5,844 bases of DNA from an uncultured Clostridia bacterium (GTDB lineage Bacteria; Bacillota_A; Clostridia; Oscillospirales; Oscillospiraceae), in NCBI GenBank assembly GCA_946059285.1, contig CAMGMW010000082.1:1-5844 (forward strand), given 5' to 3'. Positions 5,753 through 5,844 of this stretch are shown piece after piece. A program made the translations under genes and the position numbers. Within the stretch, counting starts at the first letter, position 1. Each line of letters starts with the position of its first letter. Below the pieces are notes generated by a model. It did no database searches. It was given only the letters and a program-made list of their open reading frames with translations, and was not told where the DNA came from.

Positions 5753-5844
5753 GGAGAGGTGGCTGAGCTGGCCGAAGGCGCACGATTGGAAATCGTGTAG
5801 GCGTTAATAGCGTCTCAAGGGTTCGAATCCCTTCCTCTCCGCCA
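5753..5844 (+). tRNA. tRNA-Ser, anticodon GGA
   Basis: This is a complete class II tRNA of 92 bases including encoded CCA (5842-5844), and it reads UCC and UCU. The acceptor stem GGAGAGG (5753-5759) pairs with CCTCTCC (5834-5840), and G5841 is the discriminator, as is normal for serine. The anticodon stem CACGA/TCGTG (5781-5785 and 5793-5797) holds the loop TTGGAAA with GGA at 5788-5790. The long variable arm typical of serine tRNAs pairs AGGCG (5799-5803) with CGTCT (5811-5815). The T arm is AAGGG/CCCTT around TTCGAAT (5817-5833). The gene has its own promoter and leader hairpin and ends exactly at the window edge, so any downstream tRNA cluster, terminator or integrated element at its 3' end is out of sight. 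Confidence 0.97.

Noticed and set aside
5592..5807. Open frame of 71 codons running from the PBP end into the tRNA
   Set aside because: It covers the PBP C-terminus, the promoter, the leader hairpin and the tRNA anticodon stem, so it is a chance frame.
5753..5844. tRNA-Ser as the attachment site of an integrated element
   Set aside because: tRNA-Ser genes are common integration targets, but the window ends at the CCA and there is no integrase or repeated tRNA 3' end inside it.

Overview
The window looks like a chromosomal segment from a Gram-positive anaerobe of the Firmicutes, most likely class Clostridia (Oscillospirales/Ruminococcaceae-like). This is inferred from strong AGGAGG-type ribosome binding sites, a TTG start, sigma-A-type promoters, a fairly GC-rich base composition, a tRNA-Ser with encoded CCA, and an FHA domain fused to a SEDS glycosyltransferase. 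Nothing in it resembles a phage, insertion sequence, CRISPR array or defence island.

Layout. (1) Positions 39-1025, minus strand: a WYL-domain transcription factor. A GC-rich hairpin at the window edge may be its terminator. (2) Positions 1026-1168: a compact divergent promoter region. Its two promoters have the same design (17-bp spacer, extended -10 TGGTAT, short leaders), and an 8-bp inverted repeat places one arm at each promoter. (3) Positions 1169-2485, plus strand: an AI-2E/PerM-family membrane transporter with a very acidic tail, closed by a textbook intrinsic terminator at 2490-2519. (4) Positions 2542-4278 and 4271-5641, plus strand: a two-gene cell-wall operon. The first gene encodes an FHA-SEDS (FtsW/RodA/SpoVE) fusion and the second a class B penicillin-binding protein. 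They overlap by 8 bp. (5) Positions 5688-5844: a near-consensus promoter, a leader that folds into a perfect 10-bp hairpin, and tRNA-Ser(GGA), whose CCA end is the last base of the window.

How the genes work together. The SEDS protein polymerises glycan strands from lipid II, and its class B PBP partner cross-links them. Here the SEDS enzyme carries a cytoplasmic phosphothreonine-binding-type FHA module in the same chain, which suggests control of wall synthesis by a Ser/Thr kinase such as PrkC. Mycobacteria place separate fhaB, rodA and pbpA genes next to pknA/pknB, so this operon resembles a compressed form of that arrangement. The WYL regulator probably controls itself and/or the divergent transporter; no ligand can be read from the sequence.

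The points most worth a second look are the FHA-SEDS-PBP unit and its non-canonical FHA loop, the terminator sitting directly in front of the operon's ribosome binding site, and the hairpin that appears to start at the first base of the tRNA-Ser transcript.
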